Below, one piece after another: positions 21,985 to 33,244 of a stretch of 64,000 bases of DNA. Origin of the DNA: Cheilinus undulatus. Taxonomy: Eukaryota > Chordata > Actinopteri > Labriformes > Labridae. A program made the position numbers and the translations under genes. The notes under the pieces were generated by a model, which was not told where the DNA came from, did no database searches, and was given only the letters and a program-made list of their open reading frames with translations. The DNA lies in NCBI RefSeq assembly GCF_018320785.1, contig NC_054882.1, forward strand, positions 25,176,719 through 25,240,718. The letters run 5' to 3'. Positions within the stretch are counted from its first letter, which is position 1. Each line of letters starts with the position of its first letter.

Positions 21985-22350
21985 TCTGTAAGCCTATGCA
22001 GTAATCATTCCAGACCAAAGGGTGGCGGTTATACGCTGAAGTGGTTTACTTCCGCCGTTAAAAGAAAAAGAAGAAGAAGCGGAAGGCTTGTCTACATCCA
22101 GGGACGGGAGCCAGACTGAAGTGTCAGGGGGAAAGTATACCTCACCTCGGATGTCACCATAAACGGATGATTGTTTCCAAGCGACCGTCGTTTTTGAAAG
22201 GTTTGGGAAAACTATACTATTAGCCAGGTAGCTTATAAATAGCAGTGTTTTGTCGTCATTAGCTAGGCTGGCTGTCAAGCGTGAGCTAGGGTGGCTAACG
22301 TAACAGTTAGCGTCAATTAGCCAACTGAGCTAACGACGCAGTAAACACTA
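21985..22350 (+). promoter_or_regulatory. cipc: Probable cipc promoter and untranslated first exon
   Basis: CpG-richer island in AT-rich DNA, about 2 kb before the first coding exon. It has TTCCGCC, GCGGAAGG (ETS-like) and an AAGAAGAAG purine run, followed by several GTTAGC/GCTAAC words (22263-22340). Such words are common near teleost promoters in my recollection. No exact start site or donor was settled; no perfect CACGTG E-box was seen here. Inference from composition and position. Confidence 0.4.
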
Positions 22351-22934
22351 AAACAAGCTTTGGTTGATAGACACAACAACCAAGCTTACCTTTTACATAA
22401 TTATTGCCAGTATGATGTTACTTGCTCCAGCGTAGTTGCCCTGTCCACGCCTGCTTTAACAGATAATTATCCGTCATGAAAAGGAAGTGACAAAGTTGCT
22501 TTTGGAAATAACAGCTCCGTCACAGCAATAGAAACGGATATGGGTACGGCTAACAGCGCTGATAATAAATCATTAAAGGTTCAGGCTCCTTTTTATGATA
22601 CTCTATGTTTTCGGTGTTGTTAAATAGGTTCAACTAATCATCTTTCTTGGTAGCTGTAATTATCCTGGCTCTGATGGGGAGACAGGCCCATTAGACGCCA
22701 GGCTCAGTTTTTTTAATCATGTGCCTTGTTATCTGTATCTGACTCGACAAAGACATTTTTAAATCGGTTTCAGTTTATTTGAGTCAAAGGATGTTTGTTT
22801 TAAGGTGGTTATGGGACATTTTAGAGCTGTAGTTTCATGTGAAGATCATCATATTTGGATCTAGATGGCTATTCTCATGAATCTAATGTTCATGCCTGGT
22901 TTCTGAGCCTGTACAACAGTAAATTCATCTAGAG

Positions 22935-23020
22935 CACTGGTTTTCAACTGGTGGGTCAGGACCCAAAATTGGGTCACAAAGCCATTTTCAGTGGGCTGAA
23001 AGTGTGCCTGGAAAAATATG
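22935..23020. repeat. Fragment of the cagtggttctcaac hAT-like MITE family
   Basis: cactggttttcaactggtgg and gtcaggacccaaaattgggt match the end of the 18.3-kb and 50.75-kb elements. Only one end is recognisable. Confidence 0.55.
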
Positions 23021-23320
23021 AGGCAAAAAAAAACTATGATGTGCTTTTATTTTGAAGGATATGTCTCAGCCCCTTTGTTTCTAATCCATGCTGGACCAAT
23101 TTTCATTAAAAACACATCAGTCAGGAGAGACTTAATATGAGTGTTACAATGATTTATTTTACAAGTTTGGAAACGTTTGAAATTTTGAAATGCCTCTGGT
23201 GAATAGACTCCATCATGATGTCTTTATGAAGTTAAAGTGGTAGTGTGGCCAAGGATACCCCCCTATGGAGTCTAGACACTGGTGGTGGTGATGGAAGGAG
23301 TAGGCAAAGATGAGCAAATC

Positions 23321-24040
23321 CAGGTGTACACTGTGCGATTTTCCTGCGATTCAGCCACAAATTTTGAGTCGCACAACTCACTCTGAAGTCGGGCTGACAA
23401 CGGCCGACCAAGGCCCAACTACGACCTGATGACCTGCTCCCGACTGGTTGGAAGGATTTCTGACATGTTTGATATTTTGGTCATACGACTACAGACACTT
23501 CACAGTGAGAGCAGAAACACAAGCAGAATAAACAACTTTGGGGGATTGTTTTCCTTTGTAAACTGTCAGACAACGTCGTAAATTACCATGACAACAGCTA
23601 GAATGACTTTCTGATGCACCCCTGCTTTGATAAAGGAAATAAACTAGCAGGAAATATTTCTACCTGCGGACCTGCAGCAGACACTGATGGTAACATTGTT
23701 TGTGTGTGTGTGTGAGATATCGAGAGTTAGCAGGAGAGAGAGAGTTAGCAGGAGAGCTGTAGGTGGGAGAGAGAGAGAATATGACTGGAAACACTTCACT
23801 CTCAGTGTGTGAGACTTTTGTAAAAGGAAGTTCCATGGGTTTCTTCCACTGTCTGTCTCGACTTCACTCACACAGTGTGAGCACTCAGGTTGTGCATGGA
23901 CATCGGATCGTACAGTGTGAGCACACAACACGAGCGTGATGGTCATGCGTTGTAAGCGATTCAGTCGCACAGTATGAGATGACATTCTGCCACAACTGTC
24001 GTATGGTTGGCTTGAAATCGCACAGTGTATGCCCAGCTTA
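23321..24040. mobile_element. Inverted-repeat DNA element upstream of cipc coding exon 1
   Basis: Ends caggtgtacactgtgcgatt and, inverted, aaatcgcacagtgtatgccc. The interior repeats related words (cgcacagtatgag, cgtacagtgtgagc, cactcacacagtgtgagc) and has GT and GA runs near 23700-23780. No transposase. About 310 bp from the cipc start codon. Confidence 0.65.
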
Positions 24041-24353
24041 AGAGACTTCTAAGGAGCAGATTTCCAAGGAGCCTGACCTGGACACTGATGAGATGACTTG
24101 GAGATGGCTTGGGTGGAGGAGGGTTGCAGCAGGTTGCATTGAAACAACAGAATGACTGTGGAGGAAAGAGAATAGATTTTAAAATATGACAGCTGCAGGA
24201 AGATTGGATTGAGAGAGGCCATGCCTGAAAGGGATTGACTCAGAGCTGAAGTGAGTACATGGCAGGACCATACCAGCCGATTACACCAGAGCAGGAAATG
24301 GAAAATATTGAATAAATATTAATTAAATTAGGGTAGTGTTCTCCAAAACAGAG

Positions 24354-24573
24354 ATGAATAATTCCCTGCAAAAAAGTCTCAAGCTAGACAGAAAGGAAAC
24401 TAGAACTCTGCAAGAGCCTACTCCATGTTTAAATTCCAAAATCTTAATGTTTCCAGAGCAGACAGGCATGAATGGTTTCAGCAGGCCCAACCAACACAGG
24501 ACAACACCATTCAACAGGACAGCACACCTCAGAACGTCCAAGCCTGACCTGGAGCGAGATTCAGGACTATCAG
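24354..24573 (+). CDS. cipc: cipc first coding exon
   Basis: Starts ATGAATAATTCCCTGC just after a probable acceptor (ctccaaaacag|ag) and ends CTATCAG|gtttga. It encodes [10 protein letters not shown]…DLERDSGLS and one base of an Asp codon. The acceptor has a weak pyrimidine tract, so the exact 5' edge of the exon is less sure than the start codon. Confidence 0.85.
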
Positions 24574-27500
24574 GTTTGATTGATTCATTTTGCTTTATAT
24601 TTACACAATTTTAAGTATTGTTTTGGCAATGTCAGTATTGTATTTTTCTTAAATAAACTAGTAATTTCAGTGGTTAGAAAAACTAGAATGAGCTTTAAAC
24701 AAGGTCAATCCATATCAAATTTAGAGATCTGGGTCATATTTTTGTGTAACTTTTCTTCCATTGGGTCTTTTTTTTTTTTAAACTGACCTTTATTTACACT
24801 ATAAGCTCTTACCTGGATTGATTTAGCCCTCCTTATCAGGCTGATGGGATCATATTCAATGCCTTCTGGAGAGGCTTATCTGTGTCTACCACTGTTTCCA
24901 TAGTGCTAGGGTTCTCCCTCAGACACAAGAGAAAGGTTAACATGTTGCTTTCAAGCATGATGAGATCCATATGTTTGTCCTCCCACCCTCAGATGCCAGC
25001 TCAGGGTACCTCAGCGCAGTCGATCTGACTGATTCTGAGGATGCAGGCAGGAATGGGTCGATAGTCAGCCAGGAGCCACCTGGGTCTCAGGTGGCTGTGA
25101 TGGGAGGCTCATACACTGGACTATCTCCAATGATCATCATGAATAACTTTGTCTTAAAGCAGGTAAAGTACAGCCCTTTCTGTTTGTCTCTGCCGAGATC
25201 TGTTCTATTATTACTTTTAGAGGTATCTAATTGCCTCATTACCGTTGAGCTTCTCTGCTTCCTCATCTTAACTTTTATGTTTCACCTTTCCAGTTGACAA
25301 GCAATTAAGTCTGACATTTTGGCCATTTTTCCAGTAGATTATGAAACCAGTGAGAGTGAGTCAGAGCAAAACCTCAACCCAACAGCTGCAGCACAGAACA
25401 ATGTAGCACACACAACTTTTGTGATGATGATGTATTATTTAGTTCTTTTATCAGAAGAATTTAAAGATTTTGTAATCTACATTTGAAAAGGTTTTCCTGA
25501 TATCTGTCAAATCAATTACATTTTAAACACGCAGATAATTTAACTACTGAATTAAATCACACTTTTTTTGGCTTAGTAGGAGTCTTAAACCAAAAGTAGT
25601 TATCTAAAAACACCAGTGTCAGTGATCATCTGATTTGTCATTTTCAACATTGGTATTGGCCCGTTTTTTTTAAATAATTGGTGCATCTCTACTTCAGTCT
25701 GCTGCATCTTACTCAAATTCCCTTTCCTAAATCTATAAAGACACATATTTATCAGCATTTCCCACACGTAGATAATACTCTGGCAGGCCACCCAGGTATA
25801 CTTAGAGCCACCCAAGTGGCTGTCAGCCATTTTTCTTATGTTTTTTTTCTGTGTTTTTTTTTTTTTTACAAATTCCATAGATAACCACCTGCCATCCACA
25901 TTTTTTGAGGAAAATGTTTGAGGAATGATGCCTTATGTTGAAATAAATCATCTAATGCTGCTGTTTTACCATTTTTCTCCAGCCGCTTGCTGCAGATCTC
26001 CTAATCTCCAGCACTCAAGGGTGATGGTTGCAATATGCTTTCTCATCAACAATAAGAATACACACATGCAGTTCTTCTGCAATGATTGTGGATTTTCAAG
26101 CGAAACAGTTCGAAAGGCAAGGGATGTATTTTAAGTATCTTTATATAAAGTACTTCTGAGGAGTATTGTCAAAAGAGCAGACACACAAAAATAAGCCTAA
26201 TAATTAATGGTGGGGGGTAACTATCAATACCTTCGGAATAGATTTATTTTAAATGCAATTACACTGTTAGCTTAGCACAGTGGTGATATGTATATATATT
26301 TTAAATTCAATTGTATTGAAATAAATAGGCTGAATAAATTACATTTAAATTATTAATAATACAGCGACCTCCTTTCTAAGGTTCTTCAATGATTAAAAAT
26401 ATTAATAAATAAATACATTTTTGAATTACTAGGTTTTTTTAATTGACATATTGAAATATTTATACCCATTCTTTAAACTGGGTATAAATATGAAAAATCA
26501 TGAAAAATGAGATGGTAAGATCTGGGCCAGAATGGTGTGGGTGTGTCTGTTGAATGAGCTGAAGCCATGACCCCTCATGAGAAATACAACCCTGCCATAT
26601 GTTAAAAACTGTTACAACCTGAACAGAGGAAAGTTTACTAAAAACCGGCCCCTGATCTTATGTTGACCTTATGGTCAGAGTGAGCTGCCTGGCGCTGTGC
26701 CAGAGCAGAGACAAAGTCTGTTTTCTTGCGCAAACTTCTGTTATGCTTTAAGTTATCCATAGGCCACTGTGGCTGAAAGATAAGTCAAAATTACCTCACG
26801 ATGAACAAAAACTGGTAACTTTCAATGAAGGCAGTGACATCAGCTAACAAAAAACTGTACTGAGATTAACTGCTCTGTGATTTTACACTGCCTGGCCAAA
26901 AAAAAATTTGCCACCTGGATTGAACTAAGTAAATAGGTATGAGCCTCCTATTGGATAATTACTGCATGGGCGATTATCTTTCAGCTGGCAATAAGTTATT
27001 TAACACCAGCTGATGCAATGAGTAACTTCTCTTTTCTTAAACAACCATGTTGAAAGACATATCCTGTGGTCGTGGAAAAGATGTTAGTCTGTTTGAGAAG
27101 GGTCAAATCTTTGGCATGCAAAAAAGGCTTCAGTTTGCTAGGGAGCATAAAGATTGGACTCTGGAGGAATGGAAGAAGGTGATGTGGTCTGATGAGTCCA
27201 GATTTACCCTGTTTCAGAGTGATGGGCGCATCAGGGTAAGAAGAGAGGCAGATGAAGTGATGCACCCATCATGCCTAGTGCCTACTGTACAAGCCTGTGG
27301 GGGCAGTGCTATGATCTGGGGTTGCTGCAGTTGGTCAGGTCTAGGTTCAGCAACATTATGTGCCCAAAGAATGAGGTCAGCTGACTACCTGAATATACTG
27401 AATGACCAGGTTATTCCATCGATGGATTTTTTCTTCCCTCATGGCACGGGCATATTCCAAGATGACAATGCCAGGATTCATCGGACTCAAATTGTGAAAG

Positions 27501-29728
27501 AGTAGTTCAGGGAGCATGAGACATCATTTTCACACATGGATTGGCCACCAGAGTCCAGACCTTAACCACATTGAGAATCTTTGGGATGTGCTGGAGAAGA
27601 CTTTGTGCTGTGGTCAGACTCTCTCATCATCAATACAAGATCTTGGTGAAAAATTAATGCAACACTGGATGGAAATAAATCTGGTGACATTGCAGAAGCT
27701 TGTCGAAACAATACCACAGCGAATGCGTGCTGTAATCAAAGCTAAAGGCAGTCCAAGGAAATATTAGAGTGTGTGACCTTTTTTTGGTGGTGACTTTTTT
27801 TTTGGCCAGGCAGTGTATATCGTTGTAGTGTTAGGGGGGCAGGGGTTTTCCCCATTGTGGGTCAGTGACATCACCGGCCCACATATTTGCCCTGCCCTAA
27901 TTAAACCTAGCCAGGAAAGAGGTGAAAAACTTTTAAACGGTCTAGATCCAAAATTCAGTCACATGTTGATCTCAGTGTTTTCACATGTTTACAGCAACCA
28001 TATTCCAACATATGTAGAGGTTAAGACACAAATTTTGAATTTCACTTAACAGGGTCTTTAACTGAAAAAATACCGGTATTTTTTTTTTTTTTTTTTAGTC
28101 CATGAAAAGTGGAAATTTTAGAGATACAAGGTTTTGGCCCAACAGCAGTAATATGCGTTTAAATGCATTTTCTCTTTTAATTTTGTAATAGCACAATATA
28201 ATACTGTAACTGTAAAGGGCAAGAAAAATACAGTGATTTAAGTTTCAGGCCATATCACCCAGGTTGACTAAGAAATAAGGCAGTATTGGATGACACCCCA
28301 TGCCATCCCTACTTATCAAATACAGTTTTTTGTTTGTTTTTTTTTGTGGGGAACGCTTCATGCATATCTTTGCTTTTGTTTTTGTGTATTTCAGGCCATT
28401 TTGACGGTATTCATTATTAGTAGGTCATAGACTCACAAATAGCATTGCCCAGGTTTTCAAATGTTTCACTTCATATTTTCATTACAACTTCAGGGGATCC
28501 ACATGCGTGGAAGGTCAGTGTTGATGATGATGCATATTGCAATGATCTTCCTAGTGATCGTAGACCAAGAGTGCAGGACACCTTGACAGCAAGCAGCTGT
28601 AGGAATCAAAAGACAGCATCTACATTTACAGCACATACCAGTGCACTTCCCTCCCTCTCTCTCTTGTTCTCTCCCAGCTACTGATTATATACTGTATATT
28701 ATATAAAAGGGTTGCAATTGCACCTGGAGGGCTTTAATTATATCTTGGCTGCCTGACTATCATCTGTGTGCAGGGAATGCTGATGTATTTCTGTGGTTTT
28801 TTTTTTTTTTTTCTTCCCGTGATGCATGTTTGTTGAGTTTCTTTCTACATCTTATATATAAGGGCTGTATTAACAATGTAATGTTATAGTATAGGATTAA
28901 ATGTTTATTATTTTGTCCCTTCAGCCGTCCACAGTGGCTCCCACAGAAAAACAGTGGGGTTTTCCGTCACCCATGGAAGTGATGCCTCAGTCCCAGGTTG
29001 TTCTTCTGCAGCCCATGGTACCAAATGGCAGCAGCAGCAGCAGCTCTCCAAAGATTGGTCCTGAAAATATTAAACAATCTAAAAGCTACATGCCCATCCT
29101 CAAGTCATATCCCAGAATTGCCCCGCAACCTGCAGACACTCCAACCAAGAGGGCGGGGTCCTCCAGGGTGAGGGTGAGTTCAACATCAGCATATGAGCCC
29201 AGACAGAGGAGGCATCACCACAGTCACAGGCTCTACAGCTCTCCCAGCAATCAGCCAGCCCTGCAGAGTACAGTCAAGCCCAACTCAAGCTTCCAAGCTG
29301 CAGACAACCAATCACAAGCAGCAGAGAGACATGAGCAGCTCACTGACACAGCCCTCTCAGCACTGGCAGGGACCAGCCCTCTGCTGCCCTTCACAGATGA
29401 TTTCAGGACTGAGATGGACCCCATCGGGCTGCATGACGACAAAGACCAGGATGCCTTCTCTGTGGACAGTAACAAACTGAAACGATTCAGCAATACCTAC
29501 AACATCCTCAACAATTCTGGCTTGCTGGGGATCACCATGCGCACAAAGCAGCTGATCAAGGATAATAAGCGCACCCAAAGCCAGCTGCAGCAGCTTCGGG
29601 AGCAGACGGCTCTGCTGTTAGAGGCTCTGAGCAGCGGAGACCCACAGCTCTGGACTAAACTGCAGCTCTCTCTGCAGCACACAGACAAGGAGCAATGGGC
29701 AGCTAAAGGTCAGGGAGTCTCGGCATAA
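24354..29728 (+). CDS. cipc: CLOCK-interacting pacemaker (CIPC), three coding exons
   Basis: Vertebrate nuclear protein that represses CLOCK:BMAL1 transcription. Exons 24354-24573, 24993-25162 and 28925-29728 join in phase (220+170+804 nt) to 397 residues, close to the human length of about 399. Diagnostic pieces: [15 protein letters not shown] across the first junction, [29 protein letters not shown] near 186-200, and a C-terminal helix at about 329-365 ([20 protein letters not shown]…[12 protein letters not shown]) likely to be the CLOCK-binding coiled coil. A serine run (166-171) is encoded by AGC/TCT codons. The start is the first ATG of the frame; an apparent upstream start at 24336 is GTG and precedes the splice acceptor. 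A 5'-UTR exon probably lies near 22.0-22.3 kb. The gene is tail to tail with zdhhc22. Paralogue letter (a/b) not determinable. Confidence 0.93.
24993..25162 (+). CDS. cipc: cipc second coding exon
   Basis: Acceptor gtcctcccaccctcag, donor AAGCAG|gtaaag. It completes the split GAT codon and reads [18 protein letters not shown] … [14 protein letters not shown], the conserved 'DSGFSD … LSPMVVMKN' segment of CIPC proteins. Ends in phase 0. Confidence 0.92.
25163..26885 (+). other. cipc: cipc intron between coding exons 2 and 3, left part
   Basis: AT-rich intron without recognisable genes. Small frames such as 25925-26134 have no domain. Confidence 0.5.
26886..27815 (+). mobile_element. Tc1-like transposon, internal deletion, in cipc intron
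   Basis: 930 bp with inverted ends cactgcctggccaaaaaaaa / ttttttttggccaggcagtg and TA duplications at 26884-26885 and 27816-27817. It holds a transposase remnant lacking the N-terminal helix-turn-helix half. A non-autonomous copy in the sense orientation of the host gene. Confidence 0.85.
27047..27767 (+). pseudogene. Tc1-like transposase remnant (stop and frameshift)
   Basis: Encodes the catalytic part of a Tc1/IS630-type transposase: [13 protein letters not shown] (first Asp), [26 protein letters not shown] (second Asp), then an in-frame TAG at 27503-27505. The third acidic residue ([16 protein letters not shown]) continues in another frame from 27516, ending at 27767. About 100 N-terminal residues (DNA-binding domain) are missing. 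It cannot make active transposase. Confidence 0.85.
27818..28924 (+). other. cipc: cipc intron, right part
   Basis: No gene recognised. Contains T runs (28078-28097, 28798-28812) and an unassigned frame at 28445-28684. Confidence 0.5.
28925..29728 (+). CDS. cipc: cipc last coding exon
   Basis: Acceptor ttttgtcccttcag; the frame is open for 268 codons to TAA at 29726-29728. It holds the serine run, the conserved [15 protein letters not shown], a basic histidine/arginine stretch ([12 protein letters not shown]) that may act in nuclear import, an acidic middle part, and the conserved helical C-terminus. The longer frame that starts at 28901 reads through the intron end and is not the true start. 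Confidence 0.94.
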   Translation, partial: PSTVAPTEKQWGFPSPMEVMPQSQVVLLQPMVPNGSSSSSSPKIGPENIKQSKSYMPILKSYPRIAPQPADTPTKRAGSSRVRVSSTSAYEPRQRRHHHSHRLYSSPSNQPALQSTVKPNSSFQAADNQSQAAERHEQLTDTALSALAGTSPLLPFTDDFRTEMDPIGLHDDKDQDAFSVDSNKLKRFSNTYNILNNSGLLGITMRTKQLIKDNKRTQSQLQQLREQTALLLEALSSGDPQLWTKLQLSLQHTDKEQWAAKGQGVSA

Positions 29729-30438
29729 ATGACAGACACGTCCAGGAGCTCTCAATCAAAGGGTCACCAGATGATTTATGAGGTTGAAAACGTATCGCTC
29801 AAATATTTAAAAGAAAATCATTCTCTGCTTGAATTTTTGGTAAAATACTTAGCATTATAACAAAAGCAACTGGTCAAATTTAACTATACACTTTCACACT
29901 GTAGTCAGGAGAAATCAAGAAATTTAAGGTAAAAAATTCATGACTTAAACTGAAGCACATCAAGTGGAGGTTTAAAAGTATGTTGACACTTCGAACCCTT
30001 GCCTATAATTACTTTTCTGGCCTCTTTTGCTTCAAAATGGCAAGTATCACTTGCAGTAGGGCTATAGCTTATATATACTGAATTCCTGATAGCATAAAAC
30101 GCATGCCTTACAGCAAACATGAGGACACATAAAGGCCTCGAATGTGATTGCTGTATACAAAAGGATAATGTTACTTTTTAAACTCAAATCCCAAGTGGAT
30201 TCATGTGCCCTGATTTTTTTTTTCACTTTCCTACTAAGCATTATTCATTGACTGGGTGCTATCATGTTCATTTTTTTATTGTTTACTTTGTTTTAAACTC
30301 TTGGTAAGTAAAACTGCATGGGCTAATGTCTTATTTAAGTTAAGAGTTAAACTAACAGCTTGTTTTCTCAAAGAACTGGTTAGTAGTGGCATTTTGGAGG
30401 GACAGCAAAATTAAATATATATATTCTTTCTGAAACTA

Positions 30439-32330
30439 AGGCTCAATCCCAATATACCCCTGCTCCTACCACTTAAGCCTATCCATATGTGTTGCACATT
30501 TAAGTCTAGGGGTAGGGTGTCCCAGTTTTTGTTGGAATGGAGGGGTAGGTAGGCTGAAGTGCTAGGGTTACATGGCCCTTTAAACTAAGATTTGGAGGCA
30601 CACTCCAAACCCAGAGTTATGGTAAATCTCCTTGAACCTTGCGATTCATCTGCAAAATTGTCAAATCTGTCTTAAATCTAGGTATGAGTACCGAAATCCT
30701 GTGCCAAAACATCCCATCCTGACAGGCCCGAATCAAAAGCAAATCACAGCTAATTTCAGTGCTTCATTTTGGTACCCCATCAACCCAACACAGCCCCCTA
30801 CCTGTACTAATGAAAGGCACCAAATGCCTTAAGGAAATAACAAAGTTTATGTTTACTTGTTTTGTTTTGCTATTGGGAGTAATGTCTCTGCTCATGTTCT
30901 CCTTTCCTTTATGACTCATGATTTGTCTCTTAATGCTGCACGTTATTTGACTCACTGTTTTTAGTACTTAAATTGGTCCATGTGAGTGGACTACAGCATG
31001 CTACTCATCTAGTGCAAAAACAGTCATATCAATTTTCCACAATATTGTGTGGTTCTGTTTCAGAAAATCCACTTTTTGATTATGTGGATGGATTATTATT
31101 GGTGTATATTTATAGCAGAGAGAGGGAGGGAAAATCTTTGATGGCTTTGAATGAGTGAGAAAGCAGCACGGTCTATCAGTGAGTTCGTCTCAACAGACAG
31201 GATCATTTATGAACAATCAAAAGGGGTAGGAATCTCTAGTACTACCTCCTGTTTTTTTCATGGTTGTTCCACTGATTTGTCAGCATGTAGGAGAGGAAAA
31301 TAATGTTTCCTGATTTTTATGTGGGGAAAGGTTTAGTCCCTTTAATTCTCTTGTTGCCCTCTCTGTCCCATCAGCAGACCTTTCTTTCCTGCAGCTGGCC
31401 AAAGTCACATAACATGTATTATGCACTTTAGTTCAACAGCATGGGTGAATCTAGACCTTTTTATTGGGGGACCTAGGCCCTGTGCTCATGCAGGGGGGAC
31501 ATGAAGTTGCACAAACATTGAATCATCATATTTTATTATATTTCTATGATTTAAATTAGGGCTGTCAAGTAATAGTCAAGGTCCACAATAAGTGCTTGTT
31601 TTTTTAAGTCACAATTAATTGCATGTTTATTTTTTCCTTTAACATACTTTGGTTAAGCCATATCAGTGTCTCCCTGCAGCCAGAGTGATGTAAAATTAGT
31701 CCACCGCTCCTTAATGTCTCATTTTACTTTAAAAAACTCACAGGCAGCTCAGTGGACAAGTCAGAAAGCATCTGCACCTTGTGTTTTCAAATATTTACCT
31801 TTTTACTGTCTTCTTATATCAATTTAAATACATAACAAATTCCTTTTTTTGTGGTAAAGTTTGTTTCATAATCTGCCTATGAAGGCAAGTTTGTTTCCAA
31901 ACAGGAAGTCAGTTACCTTTAGCTCAAGAAAATTCCAGAGTGGCACAAAAACGGTTTATAATGCTAAATAGTGGTATTTTAAAATGTGATGAAAAGGGTG
32001 CAATTAATTTCAATTAACCACAGAAATTCTGAGATTAATCATCATAAAAATATTTATCTTTTAAAGTCCTAATTGAAATGTATCAATTCAGGTAAAAAAA
32101 ACAAAACAATGCCAAGCTCTACTTATATCAGAAGTTAATAATGTCTCAATTCTTTTTGGCGTTTTACATTTTAACTGCACTTTAACAAATTAGCTTGGAG
32201 AAGAAATGTCTGGTATTGCCTTCAAGTCTGTTTACGTAAATGCTTTTCCCAATAACCCTTGTAATTGTTTTAAAGATGGCACTCGAAAACAAGGGGCAGG
32301 AGTAGAACTTAGAAATGGGACTGAGCCTAA
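30439..32330. mobile_element. Probable ~1.9-kb DNA element downstream of cipc
   Basis: Left end ggctcaatcccaatataccc…tgctcctacc; right end ggggcaggagtagaacttag…gggactgagcc, inverted over about 35 bp. Its ends resemble a common fish family whose ends are rich in CCCCTACC. A second element (31555-32078) lies inside. No intact transposase. No target duplication identified. Confidence 0.55.
31555..32078. mobile_element. Degraded inverted-repeat MITE
   Basis: Starts aattagggctgtcaagtaat and ends ttaaagtcctaatt, with interior (gt)cacaattaattgcatg and caattaatttcaattaacc words typical of a 'gggctgtcaa' fish MITE. Ends diverged; the family name is not given. Confidence 0.5.
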
Positions 32331-33244
32331 GTCTAATTATTTTTGTTTTCATGTTTCTTGTCCAGACTAAAGCCATCTGACTGATGAAAACAGATCGAGC
32401 ACCACATAAAATGTCTGCACAGAAGCTCCTTTTGTTAAAAGTTGGTGTTAAAAACTACGTAGTAGTTTGTGAAAGCTTAAACTGTAGCAAGTGAATTGTT
32501 GTAGCCATCTATTTCATGAATATTACTGTTTTTTTCTTTGCAGTTTCTTTGTCGTTGCCATGTTGATTCTTGCGTAGTATAATGTGGAATTATTTAAAAC
32601 TTTTACACTTTGAAATGCGTTTCTTTTAGCTTCACTTTAAAGAATATTTCACTTAAGTTATATTACTGATAATAATTTAGACAATTGTTACGACTTCAAA
32701 TGAGCAGTCTGTTCTGAAAATGTGAATACAAATGCTTATCTGAATGCCTGTGCCTTTTTGAACATGTCTATATTTGTACTTCATATCAATATCAAGCAGC
32801 TTAGATTGTGAGCTTCATGTGGAGGGAAGTTGAATGTCCTAAACTTTCATCCAAAGAATTAATATTTTTGTCTGAATCAATGCTGATCACGTCCAGGCTA
32901 GGAGCTGCTGCTTAAGCCATTCATGGGTCAGATTTGATATTAAGTCTATTTTTCCCTGTTGTGTTATTTATTCTTGTAACAATACACAACTTTAGCAACA
33001 ATTTCTAAATTGGGTGAAACTGTAAAACTAAGAATGAGATTAGATTGGTCAAAAAGGGCAAAAAGAGGGTTATAAAACCTTAAGATAACTTCTCAGTGCT
33101 TTTTTTCCCTGTCGTGGAACTGAAATGTGCTTTGTATTGTTTCTTTAGCAACTGTCTCTTTGAATAATAATGAACTTAAAACATCATTTCCTTTCTGTCT
33201 TTTTTTCATTTGAGTTTGATTTCTTTAAACAAAGACTGACTTCA

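Larger units (their letters stand above)
29729..33240 (+). other. cipc: cipc 3' region (3' UTR plus inserted repeats)
   Basis: No coding frame recognised. An ATTAAA at 30410-30415 is a candidate early poly(A) signal. Right after it, 30439-32330 looks like a transposable element. The unique-looking 32.33-33.2 kb runs up to the zdhhc22 3' end. Whether cipc transcripts stop near 30.43 kb or continue to about 33.2 kb cannot be told from sequence. Confidence 0.4.

Noticed and set aside
24336..24353. Upstream start for cipc
   Set aside because: The apparent start codon is GTG and the stretch contains the probable splice acceptor; ATG at 24354 is used instead.
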